Assembly: GCF_040784935.1 (NCBI RefSeq)
Contig: NZ_CP160680.1
Coordinates: 4,496,501 to 4,560,500, forward strand
Origin: Lewinella sp. LCG006
Lineage (GTDB): Bacteria; Bacteroidota; Bacteroidia; Chitinophagales; Saprospiraceae
Length of the DNA stretch: 64,000 nt
Direction of reading: 5' to 3'
The notes under the pieces are model-generated. The model did no database searches. It was not told the origin of the DNA and was given only the letters and a program-made list of their open reading frames with translations. A program made the position numbers and the translations under genes. Positions 51,946 to 59,711 of this stretch are shown piece by piece. Within the stretch, counting starts at the first letter, position 1, and every line of letters begins with the position of its first letter.

Positions 51946-52175
51946 ACATGTAAACACAGGCTGTACAATCTGGTGCTTTTCTGATGCGACGAATTTTAGC
52001 ATCTTCTTGACAGGCTAAATTGCTATGAATAAAGTGTACTTAGCCAGGTTGCGCGAGCTTTGCCATATGCATCCCTTCGGGGCAGTCCGCACTTATAATA
52101 CCGAGAGAACTCGTTGCGGGCTAAAGCCACGCGCAACCTAATTTACCATCAGATTGTACAGTCTACATGTAAACA
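51946..52175. mobile_element. MITE-like element with terminal inverted repeats and 11-bp flanking direct repeats
   Basis: ACATGTAAACA flanks the unit on both sides (51946-51956 and 52165-52175). Inside are terminal inverted repeats: AGGCTGTACAATCTGGTG (51958-51975) and CATCAGATTGTACAGTCT (52147-52164), 16 of 18 bases pairing. A further inner inverted pair is AGGTTGCGCG/CGCGCAACCT. The ~208-bp interior has no gene. Terminal repeats plus a flanking duplication fit a non-autonomous transposon, but no transposase gene of the same type is in the window. Confidence 0.6.
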
Positions 52176-52188
52176 GATAGGACAGTGC

Positions 52189-52216
52189 TAAGCTGGACTT
52201 TCGGCATTTTACCGAA
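52189..52216 (+). repeat. Short repeat TAAGCTGGACTTTCG, copy 2 of 3, with small hairpin
   Basis: TAAGCTGGACTTTCG (52189-52203) is identical at 63425-63439. Here it runs into the hairpin CTTTCGG-CATTTTA-CCGAAAG. Confidence 0.4.
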
Positions 52217-52371
52217 AGCCATAAAGGGATTTACCTGCGATGATGACCTTGGTTGATCGTCACTTCGTTCCTCAGCGTTGTCGCACATTCCTAAGCGTTC
52301 GCGAAGATGACAACGTCACTTTGAGTAGAAAGTAGGGGGATCATCACGCTTGTAGAAGCGGTCTTATATAT

Positions 52372-52535
52372 TAGACTTGTTCTGCTGGGATCATTTCGGG
52401 TGCAAATCGCGCCTTATCTTCCCACACTGTGCCTTTTTTAAGTCGCTTAGCTACGGCTAGGCTCCTCAAAAAAGGCTTCGCGTGGTCGATAATGCATCAA
52501 TTTGCCCACCAAACTGACCCAGCAGAACAAGTCTA
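52372..52535. repeat. 164-bp inverted-repeat element
   Basis: Perfect 18-bp ends TAGACTTGTTCTGCTGGG (52372-52389) and CCCAGCAGAACAAGTCTA (52518-52535). Inside, CCACACTGTGCCTTTTTT and AAAAAAGGCTTCGCGTGG make a second imperfect stem. No gene or target duplication is seen. It is immediately followed by the doubled 15-mer TATCAAGAGACATAG (52554-52583 region). Confidence 0.6.
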
Positions 52536-52582
52536 TTTCCCAAGATCGCCTCGTATCAAGAGACATAGTATCAAGAGACATA

Positions 52583-52829
52583 GTTATCGGCGGACCCTGG
52601 AGGGTCAACCCACCCAAGCCTCAGTCGCCGTCGACCACTCCCCAAACTATGGGGCATGGCCATAGTACTTTATGCACTCGCAGGAGCGAGTGCCACGCTG
52701 TAAACCAAACTTATACCTCTGAATGCCCCGAGAAACGGGGATAGTTACCGATGATGGGGAATAATTCCGTAGCAAATATAATCTTTTATGTTTTTATTTT
52801 AAAATAAATAAACAATTATTTTGCGCGCT
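52583..52829 (+). repeat. ~240-bp multi-hairpin dispersed repeat, copy 2
   Basis: Same order of hairpins as copy 1 (31030-31269, opposite strand): GACCC-TGGA-GGGTC, CCCC/GGGG, GCACTCGC/GCGAGTGC (two pairs longer than in copy 1), CCCCG-AGAAA-CGGGG (copy 1 has CCCCA/TGGGG), GATGGGGAATAATTC and an AT-rich tail ending AACAATTATTTT. With the MITE-like and inverted-repeat units it fills most of the 1207-bp gene-free stretch 51821-53027. Confidence 0.8.
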
Positions 52830-53027
52830 ATCGAATAGGGAATGCACTGATCCGTATTTTGGTGCGCAGGCCTACAGGCCTGAGCGCAGGGTGCGGAGCA
52901 ACCAAGGATAAGTCCCGATTTTTCATCGAGCCGGTAGTGCGCTGCGCAGCAAGTACTATGAGCAAAACAAGCAGTAGCGCAATGGTCAAGCGGAGCCGCT
53001 ATAGCCCCAAATCGGAATTAAAGCCTC
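52830..53027. other. Gene-free GC-rich remnant
   Basis: No convincing gene. Contains the palindrome AGGCCTACAGGCCT and words such as GAGCGCAGGG and GCGCTGCGCAGC that resemble the linker/hairpin style of the arrays at 54889 and 59500, but without their regular spacing. Confidence 0.35.
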
Positions 53028-54803
53028 TCAATGGAGAATGACGACCCCTTTTCGCCACGAATGGCCAGCAATATTACCGGTCAGCAAGTAGCAGCCTGCG
53101 GGTAAATGGTTGGTAATGAGTTGAAAATAGCCGTTGGTGTCCGTGTTGAATTGCTGTAAAAGCTGCCCCTGCGGTGTCCACAACTGAAGGGTGATTGATG
53201 TGGGGTGGCCAAGAGATATATGGAGATAATCGCCTGCAGGATTGGGCCAAACCTTACCTCTATCGTCATCAAGAGCAGCTTGGGTACCTACGAGGCCTAT
53301 TACTCCGAGATTGCTGATCACTACTTTGCCTGGCCAAGTGACACCTACGATACGGTAGACCACATTGGGTAGTAGTGGCGCACTGTCTAAATAGGCAAAG
53401 GTGGCGTTACTGACTTCAGCGAGGCTCAGCCAGGGACCGTTGGATACACGTCGCTGAACCAGGTAATAGCGATAGTCGGTCATGCCTACGTTGTTCCAGG
53501 AAAGTGGCACCTGAAGGTCATTGTTTAGTTCGGCCAGCAAATGGATACTGTCTATCGGAGGTTCACTACAGGGGCCATTGGTCCATTCTTGTATCCCTGA
53601 CCAACTGAGGGCGGCGCAGGCATTGAGGTAGGTCATACCATCGCAGCCGCAGACGAGATTGACGAAGTTGGGGCAGCTGTCTTCCCAATTGATCTGGTCG
53701 GGATGGATACATTGGTTACAGTCAAAATAAAACGATTCACAAGTGGTGAGGCTGGCTGTCTCGTAACAGTTTTCGCCACTGCGATCGCGGCGGGTGGCCG
53801 TCATGCAGACCTCATATTCGGTATTTTCGACGAGGCCACCAAAGGTGATCGCCTCATTGCCATCTACTATTCCGGCACCCAGATTGGTGAGGGTATAGGT
53901 GACTTGGTCACACTCATTGAGGGCATTAGCCTGTAATCGAACTTGTGCATTTTCGCAATTTAGGGACAGCGAAAAACCTTGGCCGACATCCGTGACAAAG
54001 TCTTCGTAAGCCGTACAACATCGGTCGCACACTGGTAGGGGAAAGCAGTAAGCTGCGGTGCAGCACTCTACGGCAATATTCCCCCCAATTAGCCGCTTGG
54101 AGCTTAGGGAAAAGCAAATGTCGTCTAGCTCTGCGGCATCAGCACGGAAGTGTAGTTCCAAGCCGGATTGGTTACTTCCAGGTGGCAGACTACTGTTAAG
54201 CAAAAGTGTTTCTTCTACGATGAGGTCTTGCCCTGAAGGTTCCCGAACGAGGATTTGATCGACGGCAAAAGGACTTTCGTTGGTAAAGGTGAAAACATAT
54301 CGGTAGCTGCTATCCGGCAGGCATTCAATGGTGTAGTCGGTGGTTTGCCAACAGGCTCCGCAGGCGAGTTGCAGGGTGTCGCGTTGTACCACGTTATTGC
54401 CACTACGCCAGACGATTGCCAGCGAAATACTATCGGATGTATTCCACCCTGCTAAGCAAAAGTCGAAAAGAGTTTGCTCACCGGAGGGGAGCTCGCCGCC
54501 TTGCCAGGTCCACCGTAGCCTTTTTTGTTGTTGAAGCACTGTTTGTTGCCAACCACTGCCTAGAGGGTAGTCAATACCGGAAAAAGTAAGATCTGTATCG
54601 ACTAACTTGGTTTCAATACTGGTGATGTTTTGGGGAAGATGATAGGTATACCCAAACTGAAAACAACAGTCTCCTCCGGCAGCATTTACAAAAACACTAT
54701 TGCCTTGTGCTTGTGCTGTCAATACCGTGTCTGTTGCCCCACTCAGCAAAAGCAGAAGCACGAAACAGAAACGCAACCGAGAAGAGGTAGTTGTTGATTT
54801 CAA
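53028..54803 (-). CDS. Secreted Cys-rich/Kazal protein with type IX sorting domain
   Basis: 591 aa. Signal peptide (MKSTTTSSRLRFCFVLLLLLSG, cleavage near TAQAQ). Cys-rich modules (~40-260) match those of the 1434-aa protein: GDCCFQFGY, VQRDTLQLACGAC, IECLPDSSYRYVFTFTNESP, VECCTAAYCFPLPVCDRC. An FN3-like segment follows (~265-360), then a Kazal-type domain (~375-415: LVCGCDGMTYLNACAALS), another FN3-like segment (~425-505), and a type A sorting domain (~515-591: VWPNPAGDYLHISLGHP). It looks like a shortened paralogue of the protein at 45526 without SdrD-B repeats. The Kazal part may inhibit serine proteases. Confidence 0.88.
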   Translation of the reverse strand: MKSTTTSSRLRFCFVLLLLLSGATDTVLTAQAQGNSVFVNAAGGDCCFQFGYTYHLPQNITSIETKLVDTDLTFSGIDYPLGSGWQQTVLQQQKRLRWTWQGGELPSGEQTLFDFCLAGWNTSDSISLAIVWRSGNNVVQRDTLQLACGACWQTTDYTIECLPDSSYRYVFTFTNESPFAVDQILVREPSGQDLIVEETLLLNSSLPPGSNQSGLELHFRADAAELDDICFSLSSKRLIGGNIAVECCTAAYCFPLPVCDRCCTAYEDFVTDVGQGFSLSLNCENAQVRLQANALNECDQVTYTLTNLGAGIVDGNEAITFGGLVENTEYEVCMTATRRDRSGENCYETASLTTCESFYFDCNQCIHPDQINWEDSCPNFVNLVCGCDGMTYLNACAALSWSGIQEWTNGPCSEPPIDSIHLLAELNNDLQVPLSWNNVGMTDYRYYLVQRRVSNGPWLSLAEVSNATFAYLDSAPLLPNVVYRIVGVTWPGKVVISNLGVIGLVGTQAALDDDRGKVWPNPAGDYLHISLGHPTSITLQLWTPQGQLLQQFNTDTNGYFQLITNHLPAGCYLLTGNIAGHSWRKGVVILH

Positions 54804-54888
54804 ACCAAAGCGTTTTATTCGAAATGAAAAGATGCTTTGGTGTAGATACCGGATGATGGTAGAATCTTACCTTTTTAGGTGTAGGTGC

Positions 54889-55199
54889 TCACTGCGTTTG
54901 CGATGTGTGCTCATTTCACTCGCGGGGTGCGATCCCCATGCTCGGGATCGCGGCGGTGTTCGCTAGCGCTCACGGACTTGAGTGAGCATAACCGCGAAGA
55001 TTCGATAAAATCGGCTGATGTTTCTTTCGCTCACCTAGTGCGCTCACCAACAAAAAACCACGAGCGCAGCGAGCACAAACGCGATCCCGAGCATCGGGAG
55101 AGCACCCCCGTGAGTTCCGACACTTCGGAACGAACATAACCGCGATTCCGATGAAATCGTAAGCGTACCATACGAGATCCGAGAAACCGGAACGAGCAC
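54889..55199. repeat. Mosaic array of short variable palindromes joined by a conserved linker, copy 1
   Basis: Right half, plus strand: units such as CGAGCGCAGCGAG + CACAAACGCGA, TCCCGAGCATCGGGA + GAGCACCCCCGTGA, GTTCCGACACTTCGGAAC + GAACATAACCGCGA, TTCCGATGAAATCG, TCCGAGAAACCGGAA + CGAGCACTT. Each small palindrome differs, while the linker follows GARCA-N-M-CCGYGA. The left half (54889-54980) carries the same kind of units on the other strand. It covers the 396-bp gap 54804-55199 and ends at the bioB stop. No gene is seen in it. Confidence 0.7.
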
Positions 55200-56273
55200 T
55201 TACTTTTTCTTCGCGTAAGCTACATTGGCTTCGATCTTATGCCCCGGGCGTGACCATTTGATTTGACGTTCTGCCTCTGGTTTTTCCGTTTCGATGACGG
55301 GTTCTCTTTTTTCGTGCTTGCTGTAGGCGGGAGTAGGTTGGAGACCTAGTAGATCAAACATATCCAGGTCTGAGTGCAGGTCTGGATTAGGGGTGGTAAG
55401 GAGTTTGTCTCCAGCAAAAATAGAACCTGCACCAGCCATGAAGCAGAGTGCCTGCCCTTCGGTAGACATCTCGGTGCGGCCTGCAGAGAGGCGTACGGTG
55501 GCACGAGGCATTACGATGCGGGTAGTGGCGACCATGCGGACCATCTCCCAAATCGAAACGGGTTGTTGCTCTTCCAGCGGTGTTCCCTCTACTGCTACCA
55601 GTGCATTAATGGGTACTGACTCCGGTTGAGGATTCAATTGAGAAAGGGTGAGCAGCATTCCGCAGCGGTCTTCTACTTTTTCGCCCATGCCTACAATGCC
55701 TCCGGAGCAAACCGTGATATTGGTTTTTCTAACATTATCCAAGGTCTTCAAGCGATCTTCATAACCACGGGTAGAGATCACTTCTTTATAATATTCCTCC
55801 GAGGTGTCGAGGTTGTGGTTGTAGGCATATAGGCCAGCGTTTTCAAGGCGTTTAGCCTGGTTTTCGGTGAGCATGCCGAGCGTGCAGCACACTTCCATAT
55901 CGAGCTTGTTGACGGTACGCACCAATTCCAGTACGTGCTCAAACTCCTCATTGTCTTTGACATTGCGCCAAGCTGCTCCCATACACAAACGAGAGGCTCC
56001 GCTGGCTTGGGCACGGATGGCCGCTTGCGTAACCTGTTCTACAGACATCAGGTCGTTGGTCGCTATATCGGTATGGTAACGAGCTGCTTGTGGGCAGTAG
56101 CCACAATCTTCGGGGCAGCCGCCGGTTTTGATAGAAAGCAGGGTGCTGATCTGTACTTCCCGTGGGTTGTGGTGCTCACGGTGTACGGTAGCTGCCCGGT
56201 AAACCAATTCCAGAAGAGGAGAATTGTAAACAGCTAATATTTCTTCGAGTGTCCAATGCTTTGTTGCGCTCAT
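55200..56273 (-). CDS. bioB: Biotin synthase BioB
   Basis: 357 aa radical-SAM enzyme that inserts sulfur into dethiobiotin to give biotin. The SAM [4Fe-4S] motif is CPEDCGYC with Cys53, Cys57 and Cys60. Family blocks: [10 protein letters not shown] (~98), [12 protein letters not shown] (~155), [10 protein letters not shown] (~192) and [19 protein letters not shown] (~262, with the Arg ligand of the [2Fe-2S] cluster). The C-terminus has an extra charged tail ([20 protein letters not shown]). It is the last gene of a minus-strand operon (bioF, bioD, bioA, ketoacyl synthase, bioB), 16 bp after the synthase gene. Confidence 0.97.
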   Translation of the reverse strand: MSATKHWTLEEILAVYNSPLLELVYRAATVHREHHNPREVQISTLLSIKTGGCPEDCGYCPQAARYHTDIATNDLMSVEQVTQAAIRAQASGASRLCMGAAWRNVKDNEEFEHVLELVRTVNKLDMEVCCTLGMLTENQAKRLENAGLYAYNHNLDTSEEYYKEVISTRGYEDRLKTLDNVRKTNITVCSGGIVGMGEKVEDRCGMLLTLSQLNPQPESVPINALVAVEGTPLEEQQPVSIWEMVRMVATTRIVMPRATVRLSAGRTEMSTEGQALCFMAGAGSIFAGDKLLTTPNPDLHSDLDMFDLLGLQPTPAYSKHEKREPVIETEKPEAERQIKWSRPGHKIEANVAYAKKK

Positions 56274-56289
56274 GCTAAAGTCTTTTTCG

Positions 56290-57447
56290 CTATGGTTTTG
56301 TGATGATCAGGCTGATGGCATTGCCACCAAAGCCCAGGGCGTTGACCATAATGCTACGAATGTTTTTCGGAGGCGTGGTCGGTGTAAGATAGGGGATAGG
56401 TACGAAAGTTTGGTGCTCCAAAAGGAGAAGTGCCAGTTCCAGACTAAGCCCTCCCGAGGCACCCAGCGTGTGGCCCAACTTCCATTTATTGGAGGTCAAA
56501 GATGGCATATTTTCCCCAAATACGCTACGAATTGCCCGCCATTCGCTCAGATCTCCCAAGCGGGTGCCGGGACTATGGCAAATGACGACATCAACTGTTT
56601 TGAGTTTAGTTTCGCTTAATGCCTGACGCATAGCTTTTTGCAGGGCCAGGCCATTTTTAGAGACCGCTGTAAGGGTGGCAGTATCTTCTCGAGCATACCC
56701 CAGGCCCGCTATTTGTGCCAAGGGATTGGTTGCGTCTGCTTCCAGCGCAAAGAGCGCACTGCCTTCCCCGAGTACCATGGTGTTGTCGGTTTTGTTTAAG
56801 TCAAGGGAACGACTCGGGTAGGGCGTATCTGATAATTGAGCATATATTTTCAGGGCGTTCATTTGGGCAAGGGTGAAAGGCGTTAGTGGCGCCTCGGTAC
56901 CTCCCGCCAGAAAGTGCTTGTAACGCCCTGATTCTAGCCATACCACTGCATTGGCAAGGGCGTGCAATGCCGTACTACAAGTAATAGAGTTGTCGGAAGT
57001 AAATCCGTAAAGGCCCAAATGTTGAGCTGTGTGGGTGGCCAAGTTACCCGCTGTAGTAAGGGGCGAACTTTGGGGAGATAATCGTTCTTTTTGATCTAGA
57101 AATTGCTGAAAATAAGCTTCCCAGCTACCCGTTGCTCCTCTGGAAGAACCCAGGTAAAGCCCGCATTCGATCTTCTGTTGGGCCCAACCGGATTGCTTTA
57201 AGGCTTGTTCTCCAGCCAGCATGGCCAAAAGTACCGAACGATCTAAGCGCTGGTACCCTTTTTCTTGTTGGCTCAAGGCCTGAAGGCGTGCTTCGGTGCT
57301 AGACGGTAAACGAGCCACCCAATCGCCTTCATGATGATTGATAGCGGTATTGGGTAGCGAATAGGCTTGCCAGATATCTTCAGCATTGTGCCCCAAAGCA
57401 GAAGCACTGCCCCAACCCACGATGCTTATTCTTTTCGATGGGTTCAC
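56290..57447 (-). CDS. Beta-ketoacyl synthase (FabF/KAS-II-like) in the biotin operon
   Basis: 385 aa thiolase-fold condensing enzyme. The catalytic triad is retained: Cys157 in [13 protein letters not shown], His291 in [12 protein letters not shown] (the usual form is NAHGTGT, so Cys-His here is unusual), and His326 in [13 protein letters not shown]. It is shorter than FabF (~410). The gene overlaps bioA by 4 bp and precedes bioB by 16 bp, so it is translationally coupled within the biotin operon. No bioC or bioH is present nearby, so it may extend a malonyl or glutaryl primer toward pimeloyl-ACP. This pathway role is inference from context; a plain fatty-acid role is possible. Confidence 0.9.
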   Translation of the reverse strand: MNPSKRISIVGWGSASALGHNAEDIWQAYSLPNTAINHHEGDWVARLPSSTEARLQALSQQEKGYQRLDRSVLLAMLAGEQALKQSGWAQQKIECGLYLGSSRGATGSWEAYFQQFLDQKERLSPQSSPLTTAGNLATHTAQHLGLYGFTSDNSITCSTALHALANAVVWLESGRYKHFLAGGTEAPLTPFTLAQMNALKIYAQLSDTPYPSRSLDLNKTDNTMVLGEGSALFALEADATNPLAQIAGLGYAREDTATLTAVSKNGLALQKAMRQALSETKLKTVDVVICHSPGTRLGDLSEWRAIRSVFGENMPSLTSNKWKLGHTLGASGGLSLELALLLLEHQTFVPIPYLTPTTPPKNIRSIMVNALGFGGNAISLIITKP

Positions 57448-58742
57448 GCTGTAGTAGCTATGGTTGGTATCATTTCTAAACTTTCCTCAATCGCCAGATA
57501 AACTTCTTCCAGTTGCTCTTCGGTCATGCAATATGGCGGTAAAATGTAGATGACATTGCCCAAAGGGCGTAACAGAATACCGCGCTCTAAAAAGAAGTAA
57601 TACAATTTGTCACGGAGGTTGTTGAAATAGGAAGTGCCTTCGGGGGTAGCAAATTCCATAGCAATAATCGTTCCCGTTTGCTGTACCCTGCACAAGGCTG
57701 GGTGCGTTATTATTTTGGCTCGGAAAGCAGCATGTTGCTTAACAATCCTTTGAATTGACGCTTGCGTTGATGCACGTTCTAGTAAGTCGAGGCTGGCCAA
57801 TGCGGCGGCACAACCTACCGGGTTGGCGGTATAGCTGTGGCCATGAAAAAAGGCTTTTAGTTTGTCTTCCGACCAGAATGCGGCAAATATTTTTTCACTA
57901 CAAGTGGTAATGGCTAGTGGTAGGGTACCGCCGGTCAGTCCTTTAGACATGGCCATGATGTCGGGCTGTTCCTGTAGTTGGTTGCTGGCAAAGGTGGTGC
58001 CAGTGCGCCCAAAGCCCGTCATCACCTCGTCGGCGATACAAAGTACATCGTAATGGTGACAAAGGGCAATGAGCTGATCGAGTACTTCAGGTGTATACAT
58101 CAGCATACCGCCGGCTCCCAAGATGAGGGGTTCAAAGAGGAAGGCGTAGACCTCACCGGTTTGGAGATGATGCTCCAGTTGTGTGAGTGCTTCCTTGGTA
58201 CGCTGCTTGTCCACAGGGGCAGGAATTCGCCAAACTTCAAAAAGGTCATCATGAAAGGCCCGGTTGAAATCATGGTCGCCACTAGCGGCCATCGCGCCAA
58301 AGGTCTCTCCGTGGAAAGCTTCCGTAAAAGCGACCAGTTTACTGCGTTTTTTGCCCTGATTGTAGAAGTATTGCCGCGCCATTTTTATCCCGATTTCTAC
58401 GGCAGTAGAACCATTGTCGGAATAAAAAATACGTGCTTGCTGATCGGGTAGGTGTGTAAGCAAACGCTCGGCCAGCCTTACTGCCGGAGGATGCGTGAAA
58501 CCCGCAAAAATAACGTGTTCCAGCGTGAGTAGCTGGGCGTGGACTTTCTCCGCAATATAGGGATGACTATGCCCATGGAGATTGACCCACCACGAGGCAA
58601 CGGCATCAAGGTAGCGTTTTTCGTTTTCATCAATAAGATAAGGCCCTTCACCACGGACGATGGGCAGGGGAGGAGCTGCTGTTTTTTCCTGGGTGTAGGG
58701 GTGCCAGATGACTTGTTTATCACGTTGGGTAAGGGTAGACAT
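57444..58742 (-). CDS. bioA: Adenosylmethionine-8-amino-7-oxononanoate transaminase BioA
   Basis: 432 aa PLP enzyme converting 7-keto-8-aminopelargonate to 7,8-diaminopelargonate with S-adenosylmethionine as amino donor. Markers: WHPYTQEKTAAPPLPI (~14), YLDAVASWWVNLHGHSHP (~43), DNGSTAVEIGIKMARQYFYN (~109), ADEVMTGFGRTG (~239, PLP Asp) and SKGLTGGTLPLA (~269, PLP Lys). HGHSYTANPVGCAAA is also typical. Its end overlaps the ketoacyl synthase start by 4 bp, and it lies 29 bp after bioD. Confidence 0.97.
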   Translation of the reverse strand: MSTLTQRDKQVIWHPYTQEKTAAPPLPIVRGEGPYLIDENEKRYLDAVASWWVNLHGHSHPYIAEKVHAQLLTLEHVIFAGFTHPPAVRLAERLLTHLPDQQARIFYSDNGSTAVEIGIKMARQYFYNQGKKRSKLVAFTEAFHGETFGAMAASGDHDFNRAFHDDLFEVWRIPAPVDKQRTKEALTQLEHHLQTGEVYAFLFEPLILGAGGMLMYTPEVLDQLIALCHHYDVLCIADEVMTGFGRTGTTFASNQLQEQPDIMAMSKGLTGGTLPLAITTCSEKIFAAFWSEDKLKAFFHGHSYTANPVGCAAALASLDLLERASTQASIQRIVKQHAAFRAKIITHPALCRVQQTGTIIAMEFATPEGTSYFNNLRDKLYYFFLERGILLRPLGNVIYILPPYCMTEEQLEEVYLAIEESLEMIPTIATTA

Positions 58743-58771
58743 TTTAAAATACTTTGTACGGGGTGAAAATA

Positions 58772-59416
58772 CTAACGCATAAGGGCTTCGGTGAGCTGGG
58801 GCTTGATGAAATGCGCCAATTCCTCAATCGCGGGCAAAGATAGCTCACTCAGCTCGGGAATATGAAATAGAAGGGGCACTTTGGTCATCTTCAAAATGAC
58901 ACTTTCGGTACTGGGGGTAGATGGACCATTGAAAACAATACCAGCAATAGGAACTCCTGCCTGCCGCAGCTGTGCGATACTGAGTAAGGTATGGTTGATG
59001 CTGCCGAGATAGTTGCGGGAAACCAGAATGACGGGTATTTGTAAATCGCGCATCAAATCCAGGAGGGTATCTTCTTCATTGAGCGGAACCATCAAGCCAC
59101 CAGCTCCTTCAACAATCAGTGTCTTATCGGTGGTAGGAATTTGAAAGTCGCTCCGTTTAATATGCACACCATCAATGGCGGCGGAAGCGTGGGGCGACAT
59201 GGGCTCAGTCAGGCGGTGCGTCTCTGGATGAAAGCGAGGGTGGGGGAGAGAAAGACCATTCCAGGCTGCTACTTTCATGCTGTCGGTCTGATGCAGATCG
59301 CCTGATTGAACGGGCTTCCAGTAGTCCGCGTCCAGGGCTTTGACTAAAATAGCGGAACAAACGGTTTTGCCTACTTCCGTGCTGATGCCGCTGACGAAGA
59401 ATTTTTTGGGGTGCAT
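58772..59416 (-). CDS. bioD: Dethiobiotin synthetase BioD
   Basis: 214 aa, P-loop carboxylase that closes the ureido ring of dethiobiotin using CO2 and ATP. FFVSGISTEVGKTVCSAIL holds the modified P-loop GISTEVGKT (~9-17). YWKPVQSGD (~31) and LIVEGAGGLMVPL (~99, with the conserved Glu) are further family motifs. It lies 29 bp before bioA. Upstream, a 295-bp gap with a hairpin-linker array (59417-59711) separates it from bioF. Confidence 0.95.
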   Translation of the reverse strand: MHPKKFFVSGISTEVGKTVCSAILVKALDADYWKPVQSGDLHQTDSMKVAAWNGLSLPHPRFHPETHRLTEPMSPHASAAIDGVHIKRSDFQIPTTDKTLIVEGAGGLMVPLNEEDTLLDLMRDLQIPVILVSRNYLGSINHTLLSIAQLRQAGVPIAGIVFNGPSTPSTESVILKMTKVPLLFHIPELSELSLPAIEELAHFIKPQLTEALMR

Positions 59417-59499
59417 GTTTTTTGGTTTGCTAGCTTAGTTGAATTAGTTGAAGTCTGCTGTTGATTCGGTTGCTACTTTCGGTAGGTTGTGCTGCGCTG

Positions 59500-59657
59500 C
59501 GCTTGTCCCGACGAAAGGTCGGGATGCTCTTCCGATAAATTGGAATCGCGGCGGTGCCGACTGCGTCGGCGGTAGCCGCGCTACGCGCGAGCTTTAGCGA
59601 GCACTACCGCGAACGCTAGAGAGCACCACCGTGAGTTCCGACACTTCGGAACGAACA
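59500..59657. repeat. Mosaic array of short variable palindromes joined by a conserved linker, copy 2
   Basis: Units include TCCCGACGAAAGGTCGGGA, CCGACTGCGTCGG, GCGAGCTTTAGCGAG + CACTACCGCGA, ACGCTAGAG + AGCACCACCGTGA, and GTTCCGACACTTCGGAAC + GAACACC. The 27-base stretch GTGAGTTCCGACACTTC...GGAACGAACA is the same as in copy 1 (55110-55136). It sits between bioF and bioD, i.e. inside the operon. Confidence 0.7.
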
Positions 59658-59711
59658 CCTCCTGCCATGCGTGGAAACAAAACCTAAAGCCTCTTCCACG
59701 TCATTACTTTT

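Noticed and set aside
54889-55199. Possible CRISPR array (alternating constant and variable parts)
   Set aside because: The variable parts are themselves palindromic, unit lengths vary, the constant part is short and degenerate, orientation flips in the left half, and no cas genes are in the window.
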